A model generated the notes under the pieces. It was not told where the DNA came from. It did not search any database and saw only the letters and a list, made by a program, of their open reading frames with translations. This document shows positions 44,313-51,860 of a stretch of DNA of 64,000 nucleotides, piece after piece. Source of the DNA: Ktedonobacteria bacterium brp13 (GTDB lineage: Bacteria; Chloroflexota; Ktedonobacteria; Ktedonobacterales; Ktedonobacteraceae). The stretch is from positions 5,993,485-6,057,484 of the forward strand of contig AP024096.1 in assembly GCA_015099395.1 (NCBI GenBank), given 5' to 3'. Both the position numbers and the translations under genes were made by a program. Each line of letters opens with the position of its first letter. Positions within the stretch are counted from its first letter, which is position 1.

Positions 44313-45035
44313 ATGCTAATAGATGTCGTATTGGCGATCATGATTATCATCTCGTTCTTGGGAGCACTACTGCTACACGAGTGGTCCCATGCGCAGATGG
44401 CTTACATGTTAGGCGATCGCTCTCCTGCAACTAACGAGCGTCGCACTTTAAGTTTACGTTCGCACATGGACCCGGTCGGGTTGCTGATGTGTGTCGTGCT
44501 GGCCTTTCAATCGATGACCGGTCTGGGTTGGGGACGTCCCCTTAAACCCGATCCATGGAAAATGAAAGTCGGTGCGAATACAGGCGTCCTGCTGGTTGCA
44601 CTGGCTGGTCCGATCTTTAGCTTGATCGTTGGCCTGCTCGTCGCAGGGCTTGTACGTTTGGCCTTCCCGGTGCTCTCAGTGAACGTTGGCCTCTTCTTTG
44701 TCTTGAAGTTTCTGGCAACCTTCTCTTGTGTCAATATCGGCCTTGCTATATTCAACATCATCCCGCTTTATCCGCTGGATGGCTATCAGATCCTCTACAC
44801 GTTGCTACCAAGCAGGCAAGCGGTTCAATTCTCGCGCTCAATGACCTATGGTCCATTTCTTATTTTGATCCTCTTCTTCTTCTTACCGTTTCTGGCCCAG
44901 TTCGCGCAGTTAAGTGGTTTCTTCCTCTTCCAACTGCCCACACTGATCCGGGATGGTTCATTAAGCCTGGGCTCATGGGTCTCAGGTTTACCTATGGATC
45001 AGTTCTATGCCTACGGGTATGGTGCCTTTAGGTAG
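44313..45035 (+). CDS. Site-2 protease family (M50) membrane metallopeptidase
   Basis: 240 aa with about six hydrophobic segments. HEWSH (residues ~23-27, an HExxH zinc motif) lies in the first helix and NIIPLYPLDGYQIL supplies the third ligand (NxxPxxxLDG). This is the compact M50/rhomboid-like set without PDZ domain. It would cut within membrane segments, for example of an anti-sigma factor; no target gene is adjacent. Its stop overlaps the next start region (TAGTG). Confidence 0.88.
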   Translation: MLIDVVLAIMIIISFLGALLLHEWSHAQMAYMLGDRSPATNERRTLSLRSHMDPVGLLMCVVLAFQSMTGLGWGRPLKPDPWKMKVGANTGVLLVALAGPIFSLIVGLLVAGLVRLAFPVLSVNVGLFFVLKFLATFSCVNIGLAIFNIIPLYPLDGYQILYTLLPSRQAVQFSRSMTYGPFLILILFFFLPFLAQFAQLSGFFLFQLPTLIRDGSLSLGSWVSGLPMDQFYAYGYGAFR

Positions 45036-45601
45036 TGGTAGCTATGAGTTTGTTTACACCGCGTTTTATGCAGCAATGGGTGCGTGGTACTGGTTATCGC
45101 TTGCAGCAGGTACGGCAGCAACTGGGGTTTGTCTCTCCTCTCACTGACAACGATTATCGCGAGGTTGCTGAATGGTTACCGCCGCAGGCGATCGAGTTGT
45201 TTCATACGATGTCGCAAGCGGATCAGCAGCATAGCCTGCGTGTGTTGCGGGGCCTACGGGAGCGTGGCTGTAGCGAGCGCGATATGCTGAGCGCTGCCCT
45301 GCTGCACGATGTCGGGAAAGCGGAGGGTCGGGTCCCTTTCTGGACACGGCCTGTGATTGTGATAGGGAAGCGTCTGGCGCGTGGCTGGCTTAGCAGGATG
45401 GTTGTCGATCCGGAGCATGCGCTATTTGCAGGGCTCGCGCCGTGGCGCTGCTCGTTGAGTTATGCCTGGTATCACGCAGAGGTAGGAGCACGCCTGGCCG
45501 CTAAAGCCGGTCTCTCCGAGCGCTCCATCTTATATATCCGCACACACCATGAGCCCAATGGACCTGCTGCGGAACTCCATGTAGTAGATGATGTGTCGTA
45601 G
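45035..45601 (+). CDS. HD-domain phosphohydrolase family protein
   Basis: 188 aa from GTG 45035 (overlapping the previous stop by 1 nt) or 185 aa from ATG 45044. Motifs: HSLRVLRGL, AALLHDVGKAEGR (HD pair), and YAWYHAEVGARLAAKAG, with IRTHHEP. These fit an HD/HDIG-type metal phosphohydrolase. Substrate unknown. It sits between the M50 protease and scpA with gaps under 10 nt. Confidence 0.82.
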   Translation: MVAMSLFTPRFMQQWVRGTGYRLQQVRQQLGFVSPLTDNDYREVAEWLPPQAIELFHTMSQADQQHSLRVLRGLRERGCSERDMLSAALLHDVGKAEGRVPFWTRPVIVIGKRLARGWLSRMVVDPEHALFAGLAPWRCSLSYAWYHAEVGARLAAKAGLSERSILYIRTHHEPNGPAAELHVVDDVS

Positions 45602-45609
45602 GGTAAAAC

Positions 45610-46491
45610 ATGCTAGAACATAGAGAACACGTTACCTCAGTGCATACTGCTAGCGTTGCTGTGCAGACGCAAGAAGAAGAGCAGCACGCTGACGTAAGTG
45701 CCAGCGATCATTATGTAGTGCACCTGCCTTTGTACGAAGGTCCGATTCACCTGTTGTTGCACCTGATCGAGAAGCGGCAGATGGAGATCACAACCATCTC
45801 ACTGGTAGCCGTCACCTGTCAATATCTAGAGTACCTGCGCCACTACGAGTTGCAGGAGAGCCTCCCCCTGGCTGCCATGTCCGAGTTTGTCGCAGTTGCT
45901 GCGCGTTTACTTTTCATCAAATCCCAGAGTCTTTTGCCGCATATAGCACGCGAGCAAGAAGAGACCGGGGTTGAGCGTGCGGCGACTATGGCAGAGGAGT
46001 TACAGCGTCACCTGATCGAGTACAAGGTTGCCAGAGATGTTGCCCACCACCTGCACGAACGTGTAGAGGCCGGTCTCCAGAGCCATAGTCGTTCGAGTGT
46101 CGTGGCTGGGATCGAGGAGCACCTGGCCTGGACACCACCCAGACTCACCGGTATGGATGCTCAGATCCTGGCTCGTACGTTTCAACTTCTGCTAGAGCTC
46201 AAAGCGAAGGATGAAGCGCATAGTAGCGAACTCATGCCGGTCGCCCGTGTACGCGTCAGCGAACGGATCTCCGAGATCAGGAGTCGGCTTGAAGAGGCCA
46301 GCGTTGTCTTGCTCTCAGATGTGCTAGAGCATGAAACATCACGCCTGGTCAGCATCGTCACCTTCATCGCTATTCTGGAGCTCTGGAAATGGCAACGTGT
46401 GGATGTCATACAGGAATCGCTCATGGGGCCGATCGCCCTGACACATGGTGCGCTCTGGCATGAAACATGGCAGGAGCTTGTCGATGATTGA
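45610..46491 (+). CDS. scpA: Segregation and condensation protein A
   Basis: 293 aa. YVVHLPLYEGPIHLLLHLIE is the kleisin N-terminal region that binds the Smc neck, followed by MEITTISLVAVTCQYLEYL and FVAVAARLLFIKSQSLLP. The C-terminal winged helix (VSIVTFIAILELWKWQRVDV) binds the Smc head. An N-terminal ~35-residue extension precedes the core. No scpB follows in this window: the next gene is grpE, behind its own promoter. Confidence 0.93.
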   Translation: MLEHREHVTSVHTASVAVQTQEEEQHADVSASDHYVVHLPLYEGPIHLLLHLIEKRQMEITTISLVAVTCQYLEYLRHYELQESLPLAAMSEFVAVAARLLFIKSQSLLPHIAREQEETGVERAATMAEELQRHLIEYKVARDVAHHLHERVEAGLQSHSRSSVVAGIEEHLAWTPPRLTGMDAQILARTFQLLLELKAKDEAHSSELMPVARVRVSERISEIRSRLEEASVVLLSDVLEHETSRLVSIVTFIAILELWKWQRVDVIQESLMGPIALTHGALWHETWQELVDD

Positions 46492-46519
46492 GACAAGAAG
46501 ACAGGAAGAATCAATCTGT

Positions 46520-46548
46520 TTGACAACAGCACACTCAAGTTTTATAAT
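46520..46548 (+). promoter_or_regulatory. grpE operon promoter with HAIR-like half-site
   Basis: TTGACA (46520-46525), exactly 17 nt, TATAAT (46543-46548): perfect sigma-70 consensus. The spacer contains ACTCAAG (46533-46539), the right half of HAIR (CTTGAGT-N7-ACTCAAG), the known HspR operator. At the matching left position TTTGACA keeps only TTGA. An hspR gene ends the operon, so autorepression is a strong inference. Confidence 0.8.
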
Positions 46549-46631
46549 GAAAGCGTAATAAAACCTTGCATTATATTGCATAAAGATAGCGTACACTTAA
46601 ATATTGTGCTAAGAGGAGAGAATAGAGGATA

Positions 46632-47174
46632 ATGGAAGACCATCGCGATACTATAAATGAGCAAAATGCGTTACCTGATGAGCAGACCAACGGCACTCAG
46701 CAGCGTATTGCAGAGCTAGAGACAAAGCTAGAGCAAGCGCAGAAAGAGGCCGCCGATAATTATAACAAGTATCTACGTGAGCGTGCAGACTGGGATAATT
46801 TCCGTAAACGCCAGGAGAAGATTGTCGGAGACCGAGTTCTCTATCAGAAAAAGGCCCTGTTCCATAAGATGTTAGAGGTCCTGGACAACGTCGAACGTGC
46901 CCTGGTCTTTGAAGACACCATGGACAAGCAGCAGTTGCAGCACACATTGCGCATGCTGCAGTGGCAGATGAGCGAAGTTTTGCGCGGTGAAGGACTGAAC
47001 ACGATTGCGACTGTAGGTGAAGCCTTTAATCCATATATGCATGAGGCAATCGAAGCCGTTGAGAATAGTGACCAGCCCGCAGACACCATCCTTGAAGAGA
47101 TCCGTAAAGGTTATACGCTTGGTGATGAAACGCTCCGTCCTGCCCGCGTCAAAGTCAGCGTAGGGAACAAGTAG
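46632..47174 (+). CDS. grpE: Nucleotide exchange factor GrpE
   Basis: 180 aa. The N-terminal coiled coil (RIAELETKLEQAQKEAADNY) leads to RERADWDNFRKRQEK and VLDNVERAL. The C-terminal beta wing has GEGLNTIATVGEAFNPYMHE and GYTLGDETLRPARVKVS. It releases ADP from DnaK. AGAGG precedes the ATG. First gene of grpE-dnaJ-hspR; dnaK is not in the window. Confidence 0.96.
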   Translation: MEDHRDTINEQNALPDEQTNGTQQRIAELETKLEQAQKEAADNYNKYLRERADWDNFRKRQEKIVGDRVLYQKKALFHKMLEVLDNVERALVFEDTMDKQQLQHTLRMLQWQMSEVLRGEGLNTIATVGEAFNPYMHEAIEAVENSDQPADTILEEIRKGYTLGDETLRPARVKVSVGNK

Positions 47175-47297
47175 CAACGTGGTCTTATAAGACCAGGGAC
47201 CTACGAGATCACGTAGGTATTCAGTTATTGCATTTCCGCAGGAGAGGTACTGTTTGTGCCTCGTTCGCAATGCAATTTTTTGTATGAGGGCTGGGAC

Positions 47298-48371
47298 ATG
47301 GATTATAAAGATTACTACAAAACATTGGGCGTGACACGAGGCGCAAGCGCGGATGAGATCAAAAAAGCGTTTCGTAAAATGGCACGCAAATATCATCCTG
47401 ACGTTAATCCTGGCGACAAGAAGGCTGAGGAGCGCTTTAAAGAGATCAACGAAGCCTACGAAGTCCTCTCCGATACGCAGAAACGTCATAAATACGATAC
47501 GCTGGGACCCAACTGGCAGGAACAATTTGGGCCTTCTGGGGCAGCCGGGGGGGCACGTCGTGCGTACAGCTACAGTGGTAGCTCGCCATTTACAAGTACC
47601 GGTGGTTTCGACCCTGGGAACGCCTCTGGCTTCTCCGACTTTTTTGATGCACTATTCGGGCGTAGCACCGCAGGTGGTCGTACTGGTACTGCTGGTACTG
47701 CCAGCGCCGGGAATATGGGTGGCATGGGTGGTTTTCAGGATATACGTAAACGTGCAGGCGATAGTATCGAGCAGCCAGTGGAGATCACGCTACAAGAGGC
47801 CTATGTTGGAGGTTCTCGTATCTTCTCGATTCAATCGACCGAGCTTTGCTCAACCTGTCGCGGGACAGGTGAGGTAGGGAATAAGAGCTGTCCTACGTGT
47901 GGTGGACAGGGACAGCTTCCCAAGGTCAAGCGTCTACAGGTCAAGATACCAGCAGGCGTCGATAACGGCTCCAAGATTCGCGTTGCTGGCGAAGGACAAC
48001 CTGGTATAGGTGGAGGTGCACGTGGTGACCTGTTCTTAGTGATCAGCGTCAAGCCGGACGCAACCTTTGAACGGAAAGGCGACGACCTGTATACACAGGT
48101 AGATGTCGACCTGGTCAAAGCGATGCTTGGCGGTGACGTCGAGGTCTCAACGCTCGAAGGACGCCAACTGCGGCTCACAATCCCTGCTGAGACGCAGAAC
48201 GGACGCCAGTTTAGACTCACAGGTAAAGGCATGCCACACCTGCGTGAAGGAGGGAACGGCAACCTCTACGCGCGCGTCAACGTCGTGCTACCCCTGAATC
48301 TCTCGCCGGACGAGCGCGCTCTGTTTGAGCAACTAGCACGAAGTCGGGGAGATCTGGCGAAAGGAGCGTGA
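47298..48371 (+). CDS. dnaJ: DnaJ-family co-chaperone with a reduced zinc region
   Basis: 357 aa from ATG 47298, with GAGGG 7 nt upstream; the longer frame from 47256 is rejected. J domain 1-70 with HPD in KYHPDVNPG. A Gly/Ser/Phe-rich region 75-150. The zinc region has only two CxxCxGxG repeats (CSTCRGTG and CPTCGGQG) instead of the usual four, so it should hold a single zinc. The two C-terminal beta domains follow (VKIPAGVDNGSKIRVAGEGQ and LKPD-type strands). It delivers substrates to DnaK. Confidence 0.93.
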   Translation: MDYKDYYKTLGVTRGASADEIKKAFRKMARKYHPDVNPGDKKAEERFKEINEAYEVLSDTQKRHKYDTLGPNWQEQFGPSGAAGGARRAYSYSGSSPFTSTGGFDPGNASGFSDFFDALFGRSTAGGRTGTAGTASAGNMGGMGGFQDIRKRAGDSIEQPVEITLQEAYVGGSRIFSIQSTELCSTCRGTGEVGNKSCPTCGGQGQLPKVKRLQVKIPAGVDNGSKIRVAGEGQPGIGGGARGDLFLVISVKPDATFERKGDDLYTQVDVDLVKAMLGGDVEVSTLEGRQLRLTIPAETQNGRQFRLTGKGMPHLREGGNGNLYARVNVVLPLNLSPDERALFEQLARSRGDLAKGA

Positions 48372-48379
48372 TCTAGACG

Positions 48380-48748
48380 ATGATAGATAAAGGGGATGGC
48401 GCGTGGTATATCATTAGCGTAGCCGCCCAACGGGCTGAAGTGCACGAGCAGACCTTGCGTCACTACGAACGCCTGGGCCTGATTACGCCTGCACGCAAAG
48501 GCAGTAGCCCACACAGTCCGCGACTCTATTCTGATTATGATATTGAGCGCGTTATTCATATACGTGGCTTAATGCGCGACCTGGGTGTAAACCTGGCAGG
48601 AGTCGAGGCGATCCTCAACATGAAGGATCGCATGGAGCAGTTGCAAGACGACCTGGCGACCGAGATGGACCAGTTGCGTGAACAGCATGCATCCGAGACC
48701 CGGCGTCTGAAAGATATCATAGAGCGTCTACAGCGTGGCTCAATCTAG
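48380..48748 (+). CDS. hspR: MerR-type heat-shock repressor HspR
   Basis: 122 aa. MerR-like helix-turn-helix with YIISVAAQRAEVHEQTLRHY, ERLGLITPAR and PRLYSDYDIERVIHI, followed by a coiled coil (EQLQDDLATEMDQLREQHAS). The N-terminal sequence, position after dnaJ and coiled-coil length fit HspR rather than other MerR regulators. HspR binds HAIR sites and, in other bacteria, uses DnaK as co-repressor. It starts 9 nt after dnaJ. Confidence 0.9.
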   Translation: MIDKGDGAWYIISVAAQRAEVHEQTLRHYERLGLITPARKGSSPHSPRLYSDYDIERVIHIRGLMRDLGVNLAGVEAILNMKDRMEQLQDDLATEMDQLREQHASETRRLKDIIERLQRGSI

Positions 48749-48761
48749 GCGGACGTAAAAA

Positions 48762-48805
48762 ACGCTGAAGAGCAACCTTCTCACGTGAAATTTGCTCTTC
48801 AGCGT
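48762..48805. terminator. Terminator of the grpE-dnaJ-hspR operon
   Basis: ACGCTGAAGAGCAA (48762-48775) pairs perfectly with TTGCTCTTCAGCGT (48792-48805). It also ends the convergent SRPBCC gene: A-run on the left, CAATCTTATTT on the right. Confidence 0.85.
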
Positions 48806-48814
48806 CAATCTTAT

Positions 48815-49246
48815 TTAATACACATAGGGAGTGCCTTTCCCTGTCTCAAGATAGGACTTCAAGCTCTCCAGGAAGTATTCCCAGCCTGCGCGCGTCTCCT
48901 CAATGCTATAGCCAGTATCACTCGGCATGAGATCATGCTGACCAAAGAGCAGTCTGGTCCCCTTCGAGGTCGGCGTGAGATCCCAGGTGATCGTGGACCC
49001 CTCCCAATTATGTGGGGAATGCCTCACTCTCCAATGCACTTTCTTTCCGACTTCGAGGTCGGTAATCTCCATCTTGAAGACCCCTCCATTCTCAAAGCGA
49101 ACTTCGGTGAGAGAGCCAACCTTTAGCTCGGCAGTCACATGATTCGACCACCATCCAGCGATCCCATCTGGCAGGGCAAGAGCATGAAAGACGTTCTCCG
49201 GCGTTGCTTCAATCGTTAGTTCCTGGACAATATCTGACATCATCAT
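48815..49246 (-). CDS. SRPBCC (AHSA1-like) domain protein 1
   Basis: 143 aa with a single START-like/AHSA1 fold: IVQELTIEATPENVFHALAL and GIAGWWSNHV at the front, EEGWEYFLESLK-like helix at the end (ETRAGWEYFLESLKSYL). The fold binds hydrophobic ligands; function is unknown. Several ATGs lie in tandem (49240-49246) after AAGGA. The palindrome upstream (49279-49306) suggests control by the ArsR protein encoded nearby. Confidence 0.85.
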   Translation of the reverse strand: MMMSDIVQELTIEATPENVFHALALPDGIAGWWSNHVTAELKVGSLTEVRFENGGVFKMEITDLEVGKKVHWRVRHSPHNWEGSTITWDLTPTSKGTRLLFGQHDLMPSDTGYSIEETRAGWEYFLESLKSYLETGKGTPYVY

Positions 49247-49278
49247 TCCTTCCCGATGCAGTTTTTAGCTGCTACAAA

Positions 49279-49306
49279 ATAAACTTAACCATCTGGTTAA
49301 GTTTAT
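49279..49306. promoter_or_regulatory. Palindromic operator upstream of SRPBCC gene 1
   Basis: ATAAACTTAACC, a 4-nt spacer ATCT, GGTTAAGTTTAT: perfect 12-bp arms. Its core TTAACCATCTGGTTAA (49285-49300) matches TTAACCATGTAGTTAA at 50156-50171 at 14 of 16 positions, pointing to one regulator, most simply the ArsR protein. Confidence 0.75.
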
Positions 49307-49373
49307 CATACTGCCGGATACTCTGTCAAGGAGACGATCTGCGCGAGATGCTCATTTGCAACGAGTTCTGTTC

Positions 49374-49817
49374 TCAAGAGTGGTGGAGATAACTGTTGTC
49401 GAGCTGATCCAGAAGGGAGAGCCATCCAGCTTGATGGAGCGAACGCATCGCCTTGTTGCTGAATCGTTCATGGGTCAAAACGACCTGCGTCACGAGACCA
49501 TGCTCGCTAAACTCGACTGTAACCACAGTCTCCTTGTTATTGGTAGCCGCAGATGACCAGGTAAAGACCAGTTTTTCGGGTCGAACGATTTCCAGATAGG
49601 TTCCGACCAGCGTATCGCTGCCATCCGCTAAATCGAAACAGAATGAACCACCAACCTGCACTTCTAGCTTGCTGATGATTATTCCCTTTCCTTCTGGCCT
49701 GAACCATTGTATCAATGCCTCTCGCTGGGTCCATGCGCGGAAAACCCGTTCACGTGCTGCTGGAAACGTGCGCTGCACCGTCAGTCTTGTGGTTCCATCA
49801 AATGCTGGGGGGATCAT
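49374..49817 (-). CDS. SRPBCC (AHSA1-like) domain protein 2
   Basis: 147 aa: LTVQRTFPAARERVFRAWTQ, REALIQWFRPEG, GSFCFDLADGS and LVFTWSSAAT are AHSA1-type. It overlaps the arsR gene by 20 nt, a common ArsR-SRPBCC arrangement in which the regulator and its partner are co-expressed. It shares only weak similarity with SRPBCC protein 1. Confidence 0.9.
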   Translation of the reverse strand: MIPPAFDGTTRLTVQRTFPAARERVFRAWTQREALIQWFRPEGKGIIISKLEVQVGGSFCFDLADGSDTLVGTYLEIVRPEKLVFTWSSAATNNKETVVTVEFSEHGLVTQVVLTHERFSNKAMRSLHQAGWLSLLDQLDNSYLHHS

Positions 49818-50163
49818 CAGTGTCTTTCTCCTCTTCAGAAGTCGCTTCTAGATAGGTTGCCAGTTCATCAAATTGTGTTTCCCAAAACTGCCGGTATTGC
49901 TCAAGCCACGTTGCAGCCTCTCTCATTGACCTGACGTCCAGGCGAAAACGGTGGACGCGTCCTTCCTTCCTGCGCACGATGAGAGCTGCCTGTTCGAGCA
50001 CATGTAAATGTTTCGAGATCGCCGGGACGGATATCAAGAACGGCTGAGCCAGTTCTGTCCCAGAGGCTTCTCCTTGCGCGAGACGTTCTAAAATGGCCCG
50101 ACGTGTGGGGTCAGAGAGTGCGAGAAAAACAGCATTGAGGCGCTGTGGTGAATTGTTAACCAT
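49798..50163 (-). CDS. ArsR-family transcriptional regulator
   Basis: 121 aa. Winged helix with LALSDPTRRAILERLAQGEA, TELAQPFLISVPAISKHLHV and LEQAALIVRRKEGRVHRFRL. No metal-binding CVC motif is seen, so it is of the SRPBCC-linked, non-metal ArsR type. It is the first gene of the pair with SRPBCC 2. Its start codon lies inside a palindrome that matches the operator of SRPBCC 1. Confidence 0.92.
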   Translation of the reverse strand: MVNNSPQRLNAVFLALSDPTRRAILERLAQGEASGTELAQPFLISVPAISKHLHVLEQAALIVRRKEGRVHRFRLDVRSMREAATWLEQYRQFWETQFDELATYLEATSEEEKDTDDPPSI

Positions 50164-50171
50164 GTAGTTAA
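50156..50171. promoter_or_regulatory. Operator overlapping the arsR start codon
   Basis: TTAACCATGTAGTTAA spans the CAT (minus-strand ATG, 50161-50163) of arsR. It is a near copy of the site at 49285-49300. This suggests autoregulation. Confidence 0.6.
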
Positions 50172-50257
50172 TTGTACCAGGACGAACAACCCTTTGTCAA
50201 AGACCTCCTCGTGCTTCTCCGCGCTGCTGGTAAGACTGCCACCGTCGTTGTCTGGCC

Positions 50258-51655
50258 TCAGGATTGTGGCGGGATGGCTGGTATGAGGTGATGTTCGATC
50301 TTGAGGGTAAGAATGCGGCGGGCAGCCTCATCGAGGCGGGTTTTGCTGAGGGTTCCGTTGTTGAGCGCGACTTTAATCGCATTGATCATGGTTTGCATGC
50401 TGGGGACATCGCTAGGTCCGAGGAGCATATCGTTGCCGGCCTGGAGGGCGAGAACGGCGGCCTGGGCCAGGGTGAGATGCTGACCGTTGACCTGGACTCC
50501 TCCCATCGTCAGATCGTCAGTGATAACGACGCCGTCGTAGCCCATCTGTTGCCGTAATATCTTTGTGATGAAGGTGTATGAGAGCTCGGCAATATAGGTT
50601 GGATCGATCGAAGGAACCAGTTCATCGGTCGCCATGATGATGCCTGGTTGCTCGTCTTTAGCGCTGGCATGGATGAAGTAATTGAAGGGCGCAAGATCGA
50701 TAGTGTAGACCTGCTGGCGGGTGTGTGGGATAGTGACGAAGACGGCGTGTGGATCGGTAGCACGGGGTGCGCTCCCGAGGCCGGGAAAGTGCTTCATTGT
50801 GGCGATCACGCCGTTACTCTGCATCGCCTTCGTATATGGTCCTACATATTTAATAACGTTCTGAGCGGTACTGCCAAAGGATCGTGCATCGTAGCCGATA
50901 TAGTCATTGACGGATGAGACATCTACATCGGGTGCGAAGTTGGTGTTGAAGCCCAGAGATAAGAGATCGTGTGCGACCCGCTGACCCTCTTTCGTCGCAA
51001 CCGCAGTATTGCCGGAAGCGCCAATATCGCTGGCAGAGAGGCGCGGAGGATAGATATTCGTTAGTCGATGTACGTTCCACCCCTCTTCATCAGCTGAGAT
51101 CAGCAACGGGAAGTTGGCACGGCTCTGCATATGAGCGATATCCTGGCGCGTTTGAGCATAGGTATTGATCTGGCGCTGATAGAGGATCACGCCGCCGGCA
51201 TAGAGACCATGGATCATCGTATCCAACTCTGTTGAGTATGAGGGGGCTTGATAACCGACCATAATGACCTGCCCGATCTCCTGATCCAGAGTCATCCGTG
51301 AGACATCGAGACTGGCAAGTTGCTGATAGCGGAAATAGTCCGCCAGATGGTGTAGCTCGTTGATCTGCTGGTCCGTGTAGGGAGGCGGTAGCCAGCGTGC
51401 TTTGTCAGGCTTGGGGGCGGTCTGAATGCTATTGACTGCCGTCGCAGGCGTACCCAGAAAGCGTTGCCCCAGGAAAGCGGCCCCGATTATCAGGATGATC
51501 AGCGAGACCAGCGTGATTGTAAGCCGTGAACTGACAATACGGGTTATCCTGCGTGGGCGATATCTGCCTGGATCACTATGCGGTACTTGCTTATCGTTCA
51601 ACGGTGCCGCAGCGAATGGCACTTGATCCTTATTCTTCAATTTAGCCAGCTCCAC
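50258..51655 (-). CDS. GH3 family beta-N-acetylhexosaminidase-like, membrane-anchored
   Basis: 465 aa with GTG start. A cytosolic basic stretch (RYRPRRITRIVSSR) precedes one hydrophobic anchor (ITLVSLIILIIGAAFL, about 47-67). The GH3 barrel lies outside: LLISADEEGWNVHRL, ATMKHFPGLGS and TDPHAVF (the Asp-x-His catalytic loop is intact as DPH), VVITDDLTMGGV (nucleophile Asp). It is probably a muropeptide N-acetylhexosaminidase. It is a paralogue of the lipoprotein at 26354-27646 but anchored differently. Confidence 0.88.
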   Translation of the reverse strand: MELAKLKNKDQVPFAAAPLNDKQVPHSDPGRYRPRRITRIVSSRLTITLVSLIILIIGAAFLGQRFLGTPATAVNSIQTAPKPDKARWLPPPYTDQQINELHHLADYFRYQQLASLDVSRMTLDQEIGQVIMVGYQAPSYSTELDTMIHGLYAGGVILYQRQINTYAQTRQDIAHMQSRANFPLLISADEEGWNVHRLTNIYPPRLSASDIGASGNTAVATKEGQRVAHDLLSLGFNTNFAPDVDVSSVNDYIGYDARSFGSTAQNVIKYVGPYTKAMQSNGVIATMKHFPGLGSAPRATDPHAVFVTIPHTRQQVYTIDLAPFNYFIHASAKDEQPGIIMATDELVPSIDPTYIAELSYTFITKILRQQMGYDGVVITDDLTMGGVQVNGQHLTLAQAAVLALQAGNDMLLGPSDVPSMQTMINAIKVALNNGTLSKTRLDEAARRILTLKIEHHLIPAIPPQS

Positions 51656-51734
51656 TCTTCTTCTTCTACATATAGGGTAAGTATAAACCGCAGTTTGATA
51701 GACATGATTTACTATCCTTCATTGGCAAAGGGCA

Positions 51735-51770
51735 ATGAAGATAACTATGAAGATAACTATGAAGATAACT
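51735..51770. repeat. 12-bp tandem repeat, three copies
   Basis: ATGAAGATAACT repeated three times exactly (51735-51746, 51747-51758, 51759-51770), between the ADH-like gene and the GH3 gene and just before a terminator. Confidence 0.95.
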
Positions 51771-51776
51771 ATAAAG

Positions 51777-51805
51777 AGAGGCGATAGGGTGAGTCTATCG
51801 CCTCT
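51777..51805. terminator. Terminator after the ADH-like gene
   Basis: AGAGGCGATAG, 7-nt loop, CTATCGCCTCT. For the minus-strand transcript it is followed by a CTTTATAG stretch, a weak T-tract. Confidence 0.7.
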
Positions 51806-51860
51806 ACGGTTGATTGATCGTCTTGTAGGCTTGTGCTGCTCAGCGCAATGCAGTTGTGTG

